Made by a program: the position numbers and the translations under genes
Notes under the pieces: generated by a model
The model's database searches: none
Told to the model about the DNA's origin: nothing
What the model saw: the letters and a program-made list of their open reading frames with translations, nothing else
Assembly: GCA_022494885.1 (NCBI GenBank)
Contig: JAGVSM010000501.1
Span: forward strand, 62,001 to 126,000
Length of the DNA: 64,000 nt
Direction: 5' to 3'
DNA from: Micrasema longulum
Lineage: Eukaryota > Arthropoda > Insecta > Trichoptera > Brachycentridae
Shown here: in pieces, positions 42,301 through 57,300 of the stretch
Position numbering within the stretch: the stretch's first letter is position 1
How the letters are laid out: each line of letters opens with the position of its first letter

Positions 42301-45300
42301 GTTCTTTTTTTGTATGTTTCAATGTAAAAATATAGGTTTATATAAAAAGAAAGTCTAGTAGACATTGTTGACAAAACACCTCAAGCAGAAGAATTAAGGA
42401 GTTTCCGCCTCCTTGAACCGATTCCATTTCTTTTCATGTTTAAAAAGGAAAATGTTTGAAGAAGTGACGGAAGAAGTGTTTCAAAGGATGTCTTCTGCAG
42501 CTAAACGTAACGACAGGATAACTCTAAAAATAGTCTTCTTTAGTGCTTTAAATATCCTACAAAACGTCTTGCGCTAATATCTTGATAAATCAAAAAATTA
42601 GATAACCAACAATATTTTGAGTTTGTCCAAATTTTTGTAGACAAGGAATGAATTCAACTCCCTGGGGAGTTGTTAATATTAACACATTACAACAGAGATG
42701 AAGAACATTCTAGAGTAGGTAATATAGAAGTCTAGGGATCTACATGGCTTATGACTTGTCATTGGTTTAAGGTTTAAGATTTCTATATTACCTTCTCTAA
42801 AATGTTCTTCATCTCTGTTGTAATATGTTGAAACTTACAGCATCTAGGGAGTTGAATCCAGACCTTAATAATAATATTAATTATGGATAACTTATAAAGC
42901 GCCATTTTCGTAATATAATACCTCAAGGGCGCTTTACAAAGTGATTTTATAAAGATATAAATTTAATTTTAACTTTTTAATTTAAGAAAAATAATGTACT
43001 TTTTCATATTACTTTTCCACCACATGCTAAGAATTTATTCAAATGATTTAGAGAACAAGTGGGTTTTAAGTTTCTTCCGAAACATCACTTCACTCTCACA
43101 GTTTCGAATTTCTGCTGGGAGAGCATTCCATGCTGTAGGGCCTGCGACCGCAAATTCCTTATCTACAAAAGTTTAAAGAAACTCAAAATATTGTTGATTC
43201 ATTTAAATTGCAAAATATTTTAAGGGATTAACATTACGAGAAAATCATCAAGTAACTGTTTTACATAGTAATTATGCTGAAGGTTTAATTACTATTTACT
43301 ATCTTTAAAAAAGTTCAAAAGGTAGGAACAATACCCTACCCTAGGGTTATTAATTAATAGTCTTACACTGCAATCCTGTATTGTTTCTGGAATGGAAAGT
43401 GAACTGTAAAACTGATAATCTTTTCTTCCATTTTGCATGACTTATCTTGATACGCAGCAATTCCAGATAAAATATACATGTCTTTAAATATGAATCGATA
43501 CATTTTAGAAGACTAGGGTCTACGTTTCATTCAACTTAACCTCATTATGTTTGGAGTATATCCAAATATTTGAAGACAGGCTGGATTTCCTCCCTTGGGA
43601 GTTATTTAAGTTATTATGTTCACAAAAATCAATAGATGGAAGAATTGAAGAAGAAAAATGTCAAAGAAGAATTAGTATTTCCACTAAAAAAAATTCCTGA
43701 GAGATAATTTTTTTAAGGATAAACAGTAGCCTTTGACACTCCCCAGTTCTCCGTCTTTTTCTATGCAAAAAAAACGTCGATTGGTAGCTCTATTGCATTG
43801 CGAAAGAAACACAATTGTTGCAAATTATGTAGGTATGCATGGATCAAGTATTGTCACAACTTTTATATTCCATTCCACCTCAGTATCCTTTAATCACCCG
43901 CCACATTAAGGCCTCGCGCATTTATTTCATTGAATGTGCGCGGTATTATGAAATTTTGTTTCTATCAACCATCAGTGTTGAGCTCCAGATCGGGGACTGC
44001 TATCATGTTGTGCTCGCACGTGTCAAGTCGAATCCGACAAGTCCATCAAGAACGAGAACCAGGTTAATGGCATCTTTTCATAATCCAACTTATTTGCTGG
44101 GGTTGTGACCGATTGACACTGCATACCGCATATAAAAAATACTCACTGACTTTCATTAAATTTAATTATAGTTCGCTCCACTCAATTATATCGTAGAAGC
44201 CTTAGGGCTTCGCCTTCACATTTTCGCATTAATAATGTTTGTATGGATATATTTTGAGCATCAAATTTTGTTTCGGTTATTTATTTAATTGATATCAATA
44301 AAACAGGCATTCGAAATAAAATTTTATTCTCACAGTAAATTCCTTAATAATGGAGAAGGAAATATATTCCAATTGAAACGTCATTTTAGTAAGTTACGAT
44401 ATTTTAGCGACCATGGTTCGATATCTTCCTAAATCAAGAAACCCACCAACCCACAAATTATGTAATAAACACTCGACCCCTTCAAGTTGAGATATAAATA
44501 AGCAAAATTGATGTACGTGCGTTGAATATATAACCACTTCTCTACTGACACGTGTGAATTATAGGCGATTAGGTTCCGGGTTCGATTCCCAGGAGTGACA
44601 TTACTTAACGAACCATTTAACACGTCTTCATATCATATTAACTCACTTGGTATGGTAATAACTTACAGACTACGTATATTATATAAATGTTTATATTCAA
44701 AGACGTATATCGAAACAGGGATGGAGATTATTGCGGAAAACGGAATATTGTAGATGTTTGTTTACGTATAGGTACTCAAAAAGTTAACATAAAAAATTAA
44801 AGGAAATGCTAGGACAGTAAAAAATACTATGTAATGGTCCTTAACTGTACAATTATTGACTTTTTTATTCATATATTTTTTTCTTGGTTCTATATTTGAT
44901 TATTTTTGGTTTCATTATTTTTGTAAGTTTATCATATATAATTTCATCTCATAAAATTTTTATATTGAAATAACTTTTACACATCAGTAGCGAGCCGAAA
45001 TTTATTTTATGTGTAATCGACAAAAAAAGTTAGTTAATTTATATCAACAAATAAGTAAATAATATATAAGTAATTTATTGATAAATGACTATTTTTTCTG
45101 TGGTTCTGTAAAAATTAACGCAAAGAACAATCCTCAACTCAAAAACGTTCATCACGAGATACACTAGCTTTTTTCTACACTATTTTAATCAAATACTTGA
45201 AAAAGTTTGTTAACAAATACCACGATGACATTCAGCAGTAACTATCAACACTGAGCACTGGCAAATTCTTTTTAAAATAAAATGTCAACGGTATCCAATC

Positions 45301-48300
45301 AAAGAAAAATAGTCCTTTGGAAATAATGTACGAAATATGTACTAGTTTGCAAATAAAGAATCTTCAAATAATATTTGTAATCTGAAAGCTGTCTCATGCA
45401 GTAATGGTTTGCACGTTAGCCTGCCATGCAAGAGCTCGGGTTCGATTGCCAACATGGTTGATATGAAATATTTATTTAAAAGGGTGTTTTCACACTAGAA
45501 TACTTCATAGTCCCTGGACTTGTAGCTGAAGCGGAAGACTGATCATCTCACCTTCATGTAACAAAAATGATTAAGATACGCTGCGATTGGTGTACCAAAG
45601 CAGAGCTGTATGCACTATTAGGTGCGAAAATGGAACGATGATGATGATGGATCTGAAAGCTTGTTTTAGTACTAAAAAATATGACTTGGATTAAAGATGT
45701 AAAACATAGTGAATTTTTTGCATGGAGTAATAAGCTGACGTAATCGGCTAGTTCTTCGTTCACTGAGAACTGGCTGGGCGCTGGGCGCACTTCACAGATA
45801 TGTTTTTGTAGAAATATATGAACGGTGTTGGTGCTTATAATAATATATAATAATTATTTTATTTATTTTCCCATTAACAAATTAACTAAAAACAATTATT
45901 ATCGAAAATAAAATATAATGGTAAGCTGTGCATTGCTTTTATTTTCTTTATTTGTATTTTATTTCAATTGTGCCTGTATTTGCTATAAAGATTTGGGTTT
46001 GCCATTTTTTAAAATTAATTAATTCATTTATTTGTTTCACATAAAACTTTATATATTTTTTTATATGAACACCTCAATGGGCATAACCCGAATCTAAGCA
46101 TTCATTAAGATTATTTTTATATTATGTTCTAGTACATAATAAATAAATATAAAATAATAGATAACCCTGTATGGATACAAACATAAAATATAAATAGCAG
46201 ACATGCAACAACAGTTCCGAGTTTAAATAAACTACTATTTTGGTAGGGTGACCATCTTAAGGCAGTTCTCGAGACCCAAATCCAGAAGCCACTTTTTAAC
46301 AAATAATTTGAATTTTTGTTTAATTGTATTCAATTTTAAATTAAGAGGTAGAGTGTTGTAAATTTTGGGAGCAAAGTACACATGACTCCTATGACTAAAT
46401 GGTTTTGTCATTTGGATTAAGAATGGACTAAGTTCGTTAGTAAATTAACCGATTTTGACCCTAACGGGTTTTTAAAAATCACAATTGGATAATAAAAATA
46501 AATATATAAAAAAATGCGACCTGCTTTTGGGTGGTTTGAGTGCTCACTGTGCAAAGATTTCCATTCTCTCTACATCTGAACATACATATTTCTTTAATTT
46601 TCCCACAGGTTGATTTTTGTATAGTAAAAATTCTGAAACCTATTTCAATTTTTTTCATTTATTTGTTCAAATTTAATTTAATTACATAAAAATAAGCTTA
46701 AATATTTTTATAATTCTAAGACGAAATTTAATCAATTTAATTTATACGACTTTTCAATAAATTTGCGTAAATATTTGTAAATAATTACTTATTGATAATG
46801 AAAACCTAATGCCTTCCAACGCTTGTATAATTCCTATTCTCTTCCATGGGTAAGAATTGTGGCACGTTACTAAGACCAAAAATAGGGAAATACTGAGTTT
46901 TGTGAATAGGTGTCTCAAAAGAATCTTGGGCATGCGGTAGTTTGATTTTGTGAGGAATGAAGTAATAAGAGAACGGAACACACGAGAACCGAACGCAGCA
47001 AACTTGGGTGACAACTGGCATTAAGCGAAGACGATAAGGATGGCTCATATACTATGGATGACTCCTGAGAGCCTTAACCACGCTTGCCTACTTTACATGG
47101 TATCAGGTTCTTGACGTCCTGAACGTCCTCTGCTACTGATACTGTTCGTCGGCAGTTTATGTCAGAACTACAGGACGAAAACCTAACTTAGAAGGACGCA
47201 AAGGAGCTGACAGCCAATAGAGATGAGGATGGAGGTAGATAACATATGCTCCACTTAGGGAGGGGAAATGGAATTATGATGGTGATATTGACATGTCTAC
47301 CAATTTCGAGACGTACCCGTCTCTTCATCAGGAAACTAATTACACTAACATACAAAACATAGTATACGCTTTTATAGTAATTGCACAAAAATAAAATCAA
47401 CAATTCTAATAGGACACATGCTACAAAAAACTAACACCAACTGGCACATTTTTATAATCAGGATAATTTTGCTTTTTGTATAAATAAGTTTTATGTATTA
47501 CAGTTGCCTCAAAATGCAAGCAGTATTTATGCAGGAGTGGAAATGATTATGTCAACTTCTTTGAAGTCAAGGGAGGTCACAGGTCCTCAGGCATCAAGTT
47601 TGAAATGCACATGGCCATCAAAGGAGTAAGAGATGGTCACATTTTATTGTCTTCTACTTCCAATTTAGGACCATCTGATTCCGTTTACGAAATAGGTAAC
47701 TATATAATTTCGAATCATGTTGTAAGGTTTGTTATGATTTAAAGCAGTTTGACATATCTTTCTTTGTCCGAGAGTATAAAAAGTACAGGTTGTACCTTGG
47801 TAATCTAGTAGCCATGGTTTCTTTATGCTGAAGAAAAGTAATCCACCTATCACAACATGGACAACATATTTAATGATTATGATAAAATTATAAATTAACT
47901 TATCAATGAAACTTCTTGGCTTAGTTTTACTTTTTATTATTTTGAACAAACGAGCGTTTTTGTCAAAGTAGGCATCATCAAGACTGGTGAATTGTTTACA
48001 ACATTTACAGTTTTCATACTATTTTTAACATATTTTGGAGGGATAAGCCTTGTACATGACACGTAAGGCTACTAAATACAGGGGTCCAAATATATTTTTA
48101 AAAAAAATTTAAAAAAACATATTTTGGAGATAAGATCAAATAAGTATTTTAACAGGGGACAGAAACATAAATATTTACAAGTAGTTTGCTAAACAGTTCA
48201 TTTTTGGGAGTTTTTAGACTGAAATTGGGATTAAGCTTTTATTATTTAAAAGGTGGGAAAAGAACACACGGTGAAATATAACAGAGTGAAAAATACACAT

Positions 48301-51300
48301 TTTAATAGATAAAGTTAGCACAATACTTGCTTTTTGGCGGGGAAGTTTATATACCTATAGATGAATGACGAAATATTTTAAGATGCATACTTCGATAATA
48401 CATTGTTAATGGAATGAAATAATTCATTTTGATAGTTTATTTTATGTTAATTATATTATTTTAGTAGTAAAAAATTCAATCAAAAGGAGCGTAGTTATTT
48501 ATTAAATTAATGGTTTAAGTAAAGGAGAGGAGATAAGTTATCGAACTCACCTTTATGTTGTACCTAGTTAGGCAGACTAGACACAATCCAGAGAAATCTA
48601 TTACCTAAGTGTGTATGTAGTAGATAAAGAAATAGTTATTTTTGTTAGTAAACCCTGATTATTATTATTATTATTATTTTATATTTATATATTAAAGTTG
48701 TGGGAGCTGGAGGGAACACATATTCGGAACTACGTCGAATGAGAAAGAAATTTGGTAAAGTGTCTGTTCCTACACCTGGAATTCTATCTGCAACACAATA
48801 CAGGCCATTTTGGATAAAGATTTTCGATGGTAAGTATTTTGGAAAAAAAAAAAACAAAACATAATAACTATAAAAATGAACTTCTTTTCAGGTGCCTTGT
48901 CAGGTCCCTCAACGTTGACAATTACTGCAGCAAAATAATTTCTATCCACTTCTCGGATCAGATCCTCAATACCTTAAATAGAGGTCACACGAGGACAATA
49001 CAATATTGTCCTATCCGCATCAGGTTTTCCGTCTACGTGTGATCAGCAATTTTTTGGACAAAACATTGTTTTGAGACATTGTCACAGAGATAGACAGGCA
49101 AATTATCTCCGCGGGACAATTACTCCACCTCCTTCTTTTTTAGAGGCTTGTCAGCTGGTGGAAAAGTAAAGATTTGGAAGAAAGTCATAAAAAATATACT
49201 ACAACACCCAGACAAATTGAGAAATTAATATTTCTTATCAAACCTGCGACGCCAATTTCACAGTTAGCCGTCTAACCAACGGCCTAAAATAACAGGTCCT
49301 TAGCCCTGAAGGTGCCTAAGAAATATTCCCTTCTTTAAAATGCGCTTTATCTCTTTAGAAATATTTTTTTTTGAATATGTGCAAATTTTTAGTCACTCAA
49401 AATCTGATTAACAATTGAACATAGTTATGCAGAAAGCAACCAGCCATAGAAAAGTGAAACTGAGATAATAGCACCTTTATAAAATTTAATCAAATCTACA
49501 CAAAAGTTGGAATGTTTCTGACTTGACAAATGATGAATAATGAATACAGTAGATTTTTTTCATTACAAATAAGAATCATAAATATTTGACCAGTTAAAAT
49601 GATTTTTAAGTACCGTAAGATTTTTCTAGTGCTGTGGGTGTTTTTTGCGAATAGAGAGATGCTGTTTTTGTGATCGACACTATTTTCAGAAGGTAGTAAT
49701 TACAGTTTTTTGTATTAAGGCGGTCTGGCTGTTTTTAGCAGAACATAAAATTGACCTTACTACATCCGATAATACAACTATCTAATTTAAAAAAAAAATT
49801 GAGGACTGGCTGCTTTTTACATAACTGAGTTCAATTATTGTTATTTATTATTTTTTAATATTCAGGTATTTATTTTTAATAAGCAAGTTTTAGTTTTTTT
49901 TTTTAATTGACGATGAACAATTTTTTTAAACAAAAAATCTATATATTAGATTAGGCTGAGCCATATTAAATGGAGACCATCCTTAACAGAGGACGCTCCA
50001 TATTGAAATGTTCGTGTTTTATACATTTGTGTTTTTTCAGATGGACTAGTACAATTTGGAATAGAAGGTCAAGATTTGGCAGTCTTGTCTTATATGGACC
50101 CAGTTCCAATTGACATAAATTATTTTAGTTTTGCATCCTGGTATGTATTAGAAATAAAAGTGCTCTACGATTGTCCAAGACCTGGTTCCGAGGCGAAGGA
50201 AATATTCCCAGGTAAATGAAAATGACAATTACATCTTAAGTTTATTTTATTTTATTTTGTTTATTTATATATACGCCAATGGGCATTTTAAGGAACATAT
50301 CTATACATATAAAATTATAATAAAGAATAGTAGAAAGACACAATGTTACCTATATAGTAGACTTGGTGGGAGTCAAAGCGGGAGAGGGGTTTCTAATTGA
50401 ATTTAATTCAGTGATCGTTTGAAAGAAGACAACTTGTTATCAAAGAAATCAAGACTGGTATGTTTGTTGGCAGATCTAAGAATTCTGAAAGTGAATGAAA
50501 AGCATAGTTAGTTCTATGGTGATCGGTATGGAAGAGTATGTTTTGTCTGAGGTTTCTAGTTGGGATATTTAATTTTGTTGACTTCAGTAGTTCAGGCGCA
50601 TCCAAGAGTGAGTTGAGAATTGTAAATAGGACTAGAAGGTCAGAAGGTCGGATTTATTTCGACTGTCTTGAAGAGAAGATATATTTAAGCTAGTTTCTAA
50701 TTCATTATTTGAATATTGGTTTCTGGCTAAGCCCAACCTTCAGCCTATCTTTCTTAAAAATCGATGTTGAACTGATTCAATATTTTTGATGTGAACATCA
50801 TAATATGGAGACTAGATAACAGAGGAATACTCTAGGTGCGGGCGAACTGGGGAACAGAAGAGAGTTAGTTGTGCTTCACGAAGACTGGACTGCTGTACAC
50901 GTGCGGACGATGAACACACTGTGTGATATCACCTGATTGGTTCATTTCCAAATTGACGATAAAATAACATAAGGTGGATTGATAACATGGTGTAAGAGGT
51001 CTCAAGTTCGATTCCCGACGTGGTTGACCTGAAACATTTATCTAAATTAATCGGATTGTCTTGAATTAATTGGAATGACTGAGAAAGATATTGAAGGGAG
51101 GGTAAGTGCCGGGAACTGAGTGAACGGTGCACTTAAATCAACCTTAGCAAATAAATGTTTGTCGCTAGAGGCAAAATTATCAATTCACAACGGAGTCCTG
51201 GTCCCGACCCTGATGTATGAGAGCAAAGTATGGACTTAGAAAAACAGGGATAAAAGTAGGCTAAATACTGTTGAAATGCGATCTCTCGGGCAAATGTGCA

Positions 51301-54300
51301 GTAAAACCATGTTCGATAGATGCACAAATGTTGAGATCTGTACATTATGTAAGGCTGAGACAGACATTATCGACAAAATCAAGAAAGGAGTTCTGCGCTG
51401 GTTTGGAAATGTACAGCAAATGGGCAGCAAAAGAACGGCTAAAAATATTTACTACGCGAATGTTGATGGATGCAGAAATAGTGAAAGATTGAAAAAGACA
51501 TGGCATGACCAAATCCAACAAATACTTGAAGATGGACATGTAAAAAGTCGGAATATCTGTTTTTTAAATTCTATTTTTAGTTGAAATGTATGATAAGTGG
51601 GTAATTATTTATTGCATTACATTAAAACATGTATAAATTGATTTATTTAATGCCAGAAAAACGAAAAATCCAGTACACAATGAGACTGACTAATCTCCAC
51701 TCTATATTCTTTTGCAGAATTTTTACCTGTGAGTTATCATTTGTAGTAGTCAAAATAGTTCAGATCTCAGCTGAAATCTTACTTTTTTCATTTATTGCAC
51801 CCTCAATTTTATATCAGAAAATATAATATGTTACTTTAGCTAAGTAAGAATGTAAGTTTATGTATAAAATTGTAAAGCGCCCTTAAGGTTATTTTTTACA
51901 AAATTGGCGCCTTTTAAATCAGATAAATAAGTGTAATAAAATATGAAGAGTCTGAATAAATTTAAGATTAATACATAATTGATTTGGACGATGCGTGTGG
52001 TATTGGTCGTTCTCTGTCAGATATCAAGCAGCTGGTTTGATTATTTGTAAATTTAAGTAACGTTGAACAGACTTTAGTATTGAAAGAGCATTTTGGATAC
52101 AAATGTCTCTAAAAGTTAAACAGGGCAATTGTTCTGATTTTAAAATTAAAAGCTCATTTTCAGATTCCGCCATTGTGGACACAAAGCCGGTACTAATGGG
52201 AACTAATCGGCTGAGAGCAGACATTCTCACAAACTACGACCATTACCTTAAGCCAGTACTAGCCAACGATACACCCAATATAATATTTACCCATTTTAAT
52301 ATCAAAAGTATCAAATATGATGTTGCCAAATCTCAAATGACTACTCATGCCACCATTATTTCGGTAAGCCTAAAAAAAATTACATAGATAATTTATTATT
52401 AAAAATATAAAAAATACAATGAACTTCGTTATTAAAGCACAGAACACCGGCTTGAGAAATATCCCTCTTTTTTGTTTCACCGGGAATCGAGCCCGGAATC
52501 TTCCATGCGCGAGTCAAGCGTCTTAGGCGATAAACCATATTTTGCAATATAAGTTAAACATGTTGATATTTTTATTTTACTGGTAATGCTTACGAAAAAT
52601 TTCCATGTAGATAATTTTTTATCCCAAAAATTGTCTTTATTTTAAACCTTTTTAAAAACGAAATTTACTTCCAAAATGTTCACAGTTCGCCCTTTTGACT
52701 TTATCGATGTTTTTCTATGGAACATGACATTAGTTTCAAAACCTTAACTATAAAACTTCTTGTCATAAACATAATATACTTAGTCTTGAGGATCGTCGTT
52801 TGTTATTAGATATGGGTATTTTACATGACATTCTTAATGGACGTCTTGATAGTCCTGTTCTGGTTTCTGAGTTGGCCCTTAACGTACCTGGCTACCGCAC
52901 CCGTCACACGAATCTATCTCTTTTCCATGTACCCACAGTTCGCACCAACTATGCACAGAACTCTCCTCTGATTCGCTTGACGCGTAATTATAATTTATTT
53001 TTCAATAACATAGACATATTTAATTGCAGTAAACTCACTTTTAAAACCAAAATTAAAAAACTATTATTTGAAAAAAATTATGTTTCGTTATAAAAAAATA
53101 TATATATATATATATTTTTACATTATAATTTTAAATTGTTTCTATTAACTCATACCAAATACACACTTACCCTGTCCTTAAACCTACCCTCACACCCATA
53201 TACAATCATACACATATTCACATACTTACCAAAACCACACTCCACTTTTTTACACACGCATCCTCACACACAAAAAAAAAACTCGCACACATGCACTTCT
53301 ATAAATTATATTTAACTGAACTGGATTTTTATAATTGTATTTATGTGGAAAACTGATTTGGCTTTATTTTATGTTTTTTTATAATGTTGTGTATATTTTT
53401 TTGTATTGCTGTTGTTTTTCTTAATAAACAAAATAAAATAAAAATAAATAAAACCATTAGGGAGAAAAAATGCATTAGGCTTGTTGCAAATTCTGCATGT
53501 AAAAAATAAACAATAGCGGTTTTTCAATCGAACGATGAATAAAGAATAACATATTAATTTTCAATTACAAATATATTTAAAATTCTCGAAATCAATTTCC
53601 GCCAAGTTTAATATTAAATACAGGGGTAATTATGGCATTGAACACTCAGGATTGAGAAAAATCACATTTAAGAGGATATGCCAGATTCAAAAAGATACGA
53701 CTCAGTTGTATAATTCCAAAAGTTCTACACGGGTGCGAATCTTGGCACCTTACAAAATTTTAAAACAACAAACTTCTGAGTTATAAGAGTAAGTGTTAAA
53801 GGATAATATCAGGTTTATTTTGTTTCAATTTCATAACCACCATTGAAATCCGAGAACAGAAGCAGCAGCCTCCTATAACGGTCGTTTTTGGACCTGGCTT
53901 GGACCAGCGCTGCGGGTGCCTTAGGAGAGCCTAAACCCGAGTTGCCTCTTTTCCACACCTGCGGACTCCCACCGCGGTATTTTGGAAGGCCGTCGAAAGC
54001 GATTTTTCGGCTTTGGCTGACGGAAACTCAGGAATCAGGATAAGCATGAGAGAAAGCGAAAGTGATTTCTGGCGATATAATTTCTTGGAGGTGTCTGTTG
54101 TTGATGTCCACATACTTCACTTAGGAGCTGATGTAAAAATAGGAAGAAAATTGAAAACAATTTAATTTTGAACAGTTCCAAGGGAGATTCGCTTAGTTGA
54201 CATTTATGTATTTAACAGGATGTTGCACGTCGGGTTGCTTGGCATACGTCCAGACCAAAATCGAATCACCGCGCTATTGGAACAAACCAGTTAATGTGTT

Positions 54301-57300
54301 GGCAACGAAGGAACTTTAACTAATGGGGATGTTAATTCAATGAAAATAGACATTTATACATTATTTATATTTATACCATTACATTTAAAAAGAAAAAAAA
54401 AATATTTTTCATTGATTTCATTTAGCTTTTCAACTAATTTTAGTGTTAATAGCTATTGTCAAGCCATTTTTTTGTAGGAGTAGGCAGAAAGGAAGGAACG
54501 CCATACACTTCTATCCTGATATGCTTTCCTAACCTTATCCAGATTTATACATCTTTTCAGTCATGTTCATCGGCTCTGTCTGTTTTTGACATGACTAGAC
54601 TTTAGATTTTGGATTATCTGATCATGCCACGTCTTTGTTTGTCGTCGATTCATTATATATATATTTTTTTTTATTTATTTAGGAAAAAAACAGTTCTTAT
54701 ATAAAAATACAAAATATAAAAAATAGAACATACATCCAGTTAAAGTTTTTCACAAATATAATGAGAGAACATGTTTCACAGTAAAGAAGAAAATAATATA
54801 TTATATAAGACATGAGAAAAAAAAGGGCCCGTAAGAAGTTTAAGGGATGAGGAAATAGAGTGGAGAAGTGGAGAAGAGGGATTTTCATTATAAAGTTGAC
54901 CAATTCAACATTTTGATGTAATAAAATAAACATATTTAAAGGAACAAAAACTTATTACACACTGACAAATGTTTCATCATGTGTTTCAAAAAGTTTTTTT
55001 TCAAATTCACAAATTTTTTTATGAAAAATATCTAAATGGGGACAAAGTAAATTAAATTTGGAGCAGCAACGATAAATAAACGAGTTTTGAACATGATTTT
55101 TTTTGGGCAATGAATTAAAAAAAAATTATCATGTCATGTAGAATTTACGGGACAATTGATTGAAATACGCTACAAGAGATATGGACTTTCGATAAAATTG
55201 TTAAAAATTTTGAAAAGGAAAGACAAATCAGATATGCCAAACCATCTCAGTGACCCTTTCTTAAGATGGTATTAAAGATTCGTATATAATCAGTTACCGA
55301 CATTTTGATGTCTAATTTCAATTATGTCAACAAAGTATCACATCTCCATTAAAATAGAATACCTATAGAAATACAAAGCGAATAAAATTATAAATTTGTC
55401 AAAGAGTACTTACACTTCATAATATTAATAAAATATTTTTTTTAAAAAGAACAATAGAACAGTACATTGAAATACAACCTTTAAGACGTGAAAAATATTA
55501 ATGTCTAAAACAATCTTGTTCAAAATAAAAGTACCTATTTTAACAATCAATAATCATTGCTTAGATCACTAATACCTGTCCATTGATCAGCTTAAAGCCC
55601 AGCCTTTTTGTCAGGACGTTCACATCTACAGTATCACCACAGTCACCAAAGTATTAACGAAAATATTTACTTATATTAATATTTTAATGACCTCGAATGA
55701 CCTTTACAGGTTGTAAAGGTGCATATAATCTGTAGTTGAAGGAAAATTAGTTTAAATATTATTTGTAAAGACAAAAATAATCGAATGAACTTACTAATTG
55801 AAAAATTCATAATTGAATGAATGAAATAATCAACAAATCATTTGAACAAATCGTTTATGGATAATAGAGATGGGCGTTTCGGTTTTTGTTGCCCTCGGAT
55901 GATCTTCGAAATAAAAATTCGTGGGAGCAGTGAGTGGTCACAGACTTTCAAACATTTTCGGGGCCCTAGTCCACCCTCTAAATTTATTTAATAATTATTT
56001 TTATCCTGGAGGAAGAGTAATGCCCTGATCATAAAACACATCTAGCAATCCCCTTCCTCCTGGAAAATATCTGATCCCTTAATACTTATGACTATTTGCA
56101 GTCAATCAAAGTTACATATTTTTAAATACAATTTTTTTTATTAATAAATCATGAAACACAAAGTATTTTGCAAGTATAATACGTTGAATTACATTCCCAG
56201 GAGTTACAACAACTCAATTCGGGACATAAATAATATTAACATTTAGAAAATAACACATATTGAGAATAATAAAGAAACAAAGCAAGTTTAAAACCTTTAT
56301 AACTAAATACAGCACAACAATATATACGCTAAAAACCTCTTCTTACACAAGCAGAATAAATATATTTAAAAAAACGCTTTTAAAAATAGACATAAAGTAG
56401 TGAATCTACAAAGGGAAATAAGGTCATTGACATCACACGCCATGCAGATGATGCTGCCACAGTGATGATGAGAACATATCCATCTCAGTTAGTGAACATC
56501 TGGATGCCTAAGAAATGTCGTATAGTACAATGAACACATGATTATTGGAAACATTATTCGGATATACAAATTCATACAATCACTAATTTATTCACTTAGT
56601 ACAATTACTAATTCATTAGTTTGACACATTATTATTATTGTCATAGATATTTTTTTTTATAGCGTCATTTTTGTAAGATATACCCTCAAACGCGCTGTAC
56701 AATAAAAATTCCAACACGTTTTGCAGCTGCTCGTATAAAGCGCATGGACAGTTGAGATTTAAAAGTAGTTCCTCGTTTCCAATTATAATATAATTTAATA
56801 ACAAATAACTGACAGGAACTAGATTGCAGCGTGTCTTGCAGCTACATACCCCCATTTTAATTATTTAAAAATTGAACTTTGGTTTTTGAAATCATTTTTT
56901 CAAAATCGTGAACAAATAAGAGCGGGATTACATCACATTATTCAGCTAATTGAATTCAAAATTAGTTGGAATTCAAAATACTGTTCTTGATTTTTAGGCT
57001 TTAAATAATTTGATGGTTTATGATATTAAAGGTCAGCTAACATCTTGCAGCTACAAAGCTTATTGACAAATATGTAGCATTCCAGAAACCCAACAATTAT
57101 TTTAAGAAACATATACATTGAAAAAAGTAGTAAGTAAGTTATGAAACAATTACTAATTTATTATTTACAATTATTAATTAATTACTGCATTCGATTTTTT
57201 AAAAATTATTATTTTTTTTATTTGTCCAAAATATTTCCAATCAGCAAATGTGTTAGTATAACAGAGTAAAATATTTTATGACACTATTTAAATTGGTAAA

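Noticed and set aside
52103..52163. Met-initiated N-terminus for the receptor part, which would make it a separate gene
   Set aside because: The translated stretch is low-complexity intron with no signal peptide, and a good acceptor at 52163 joins in phase with exon 4. It is kept as the main test in the fusion finding.
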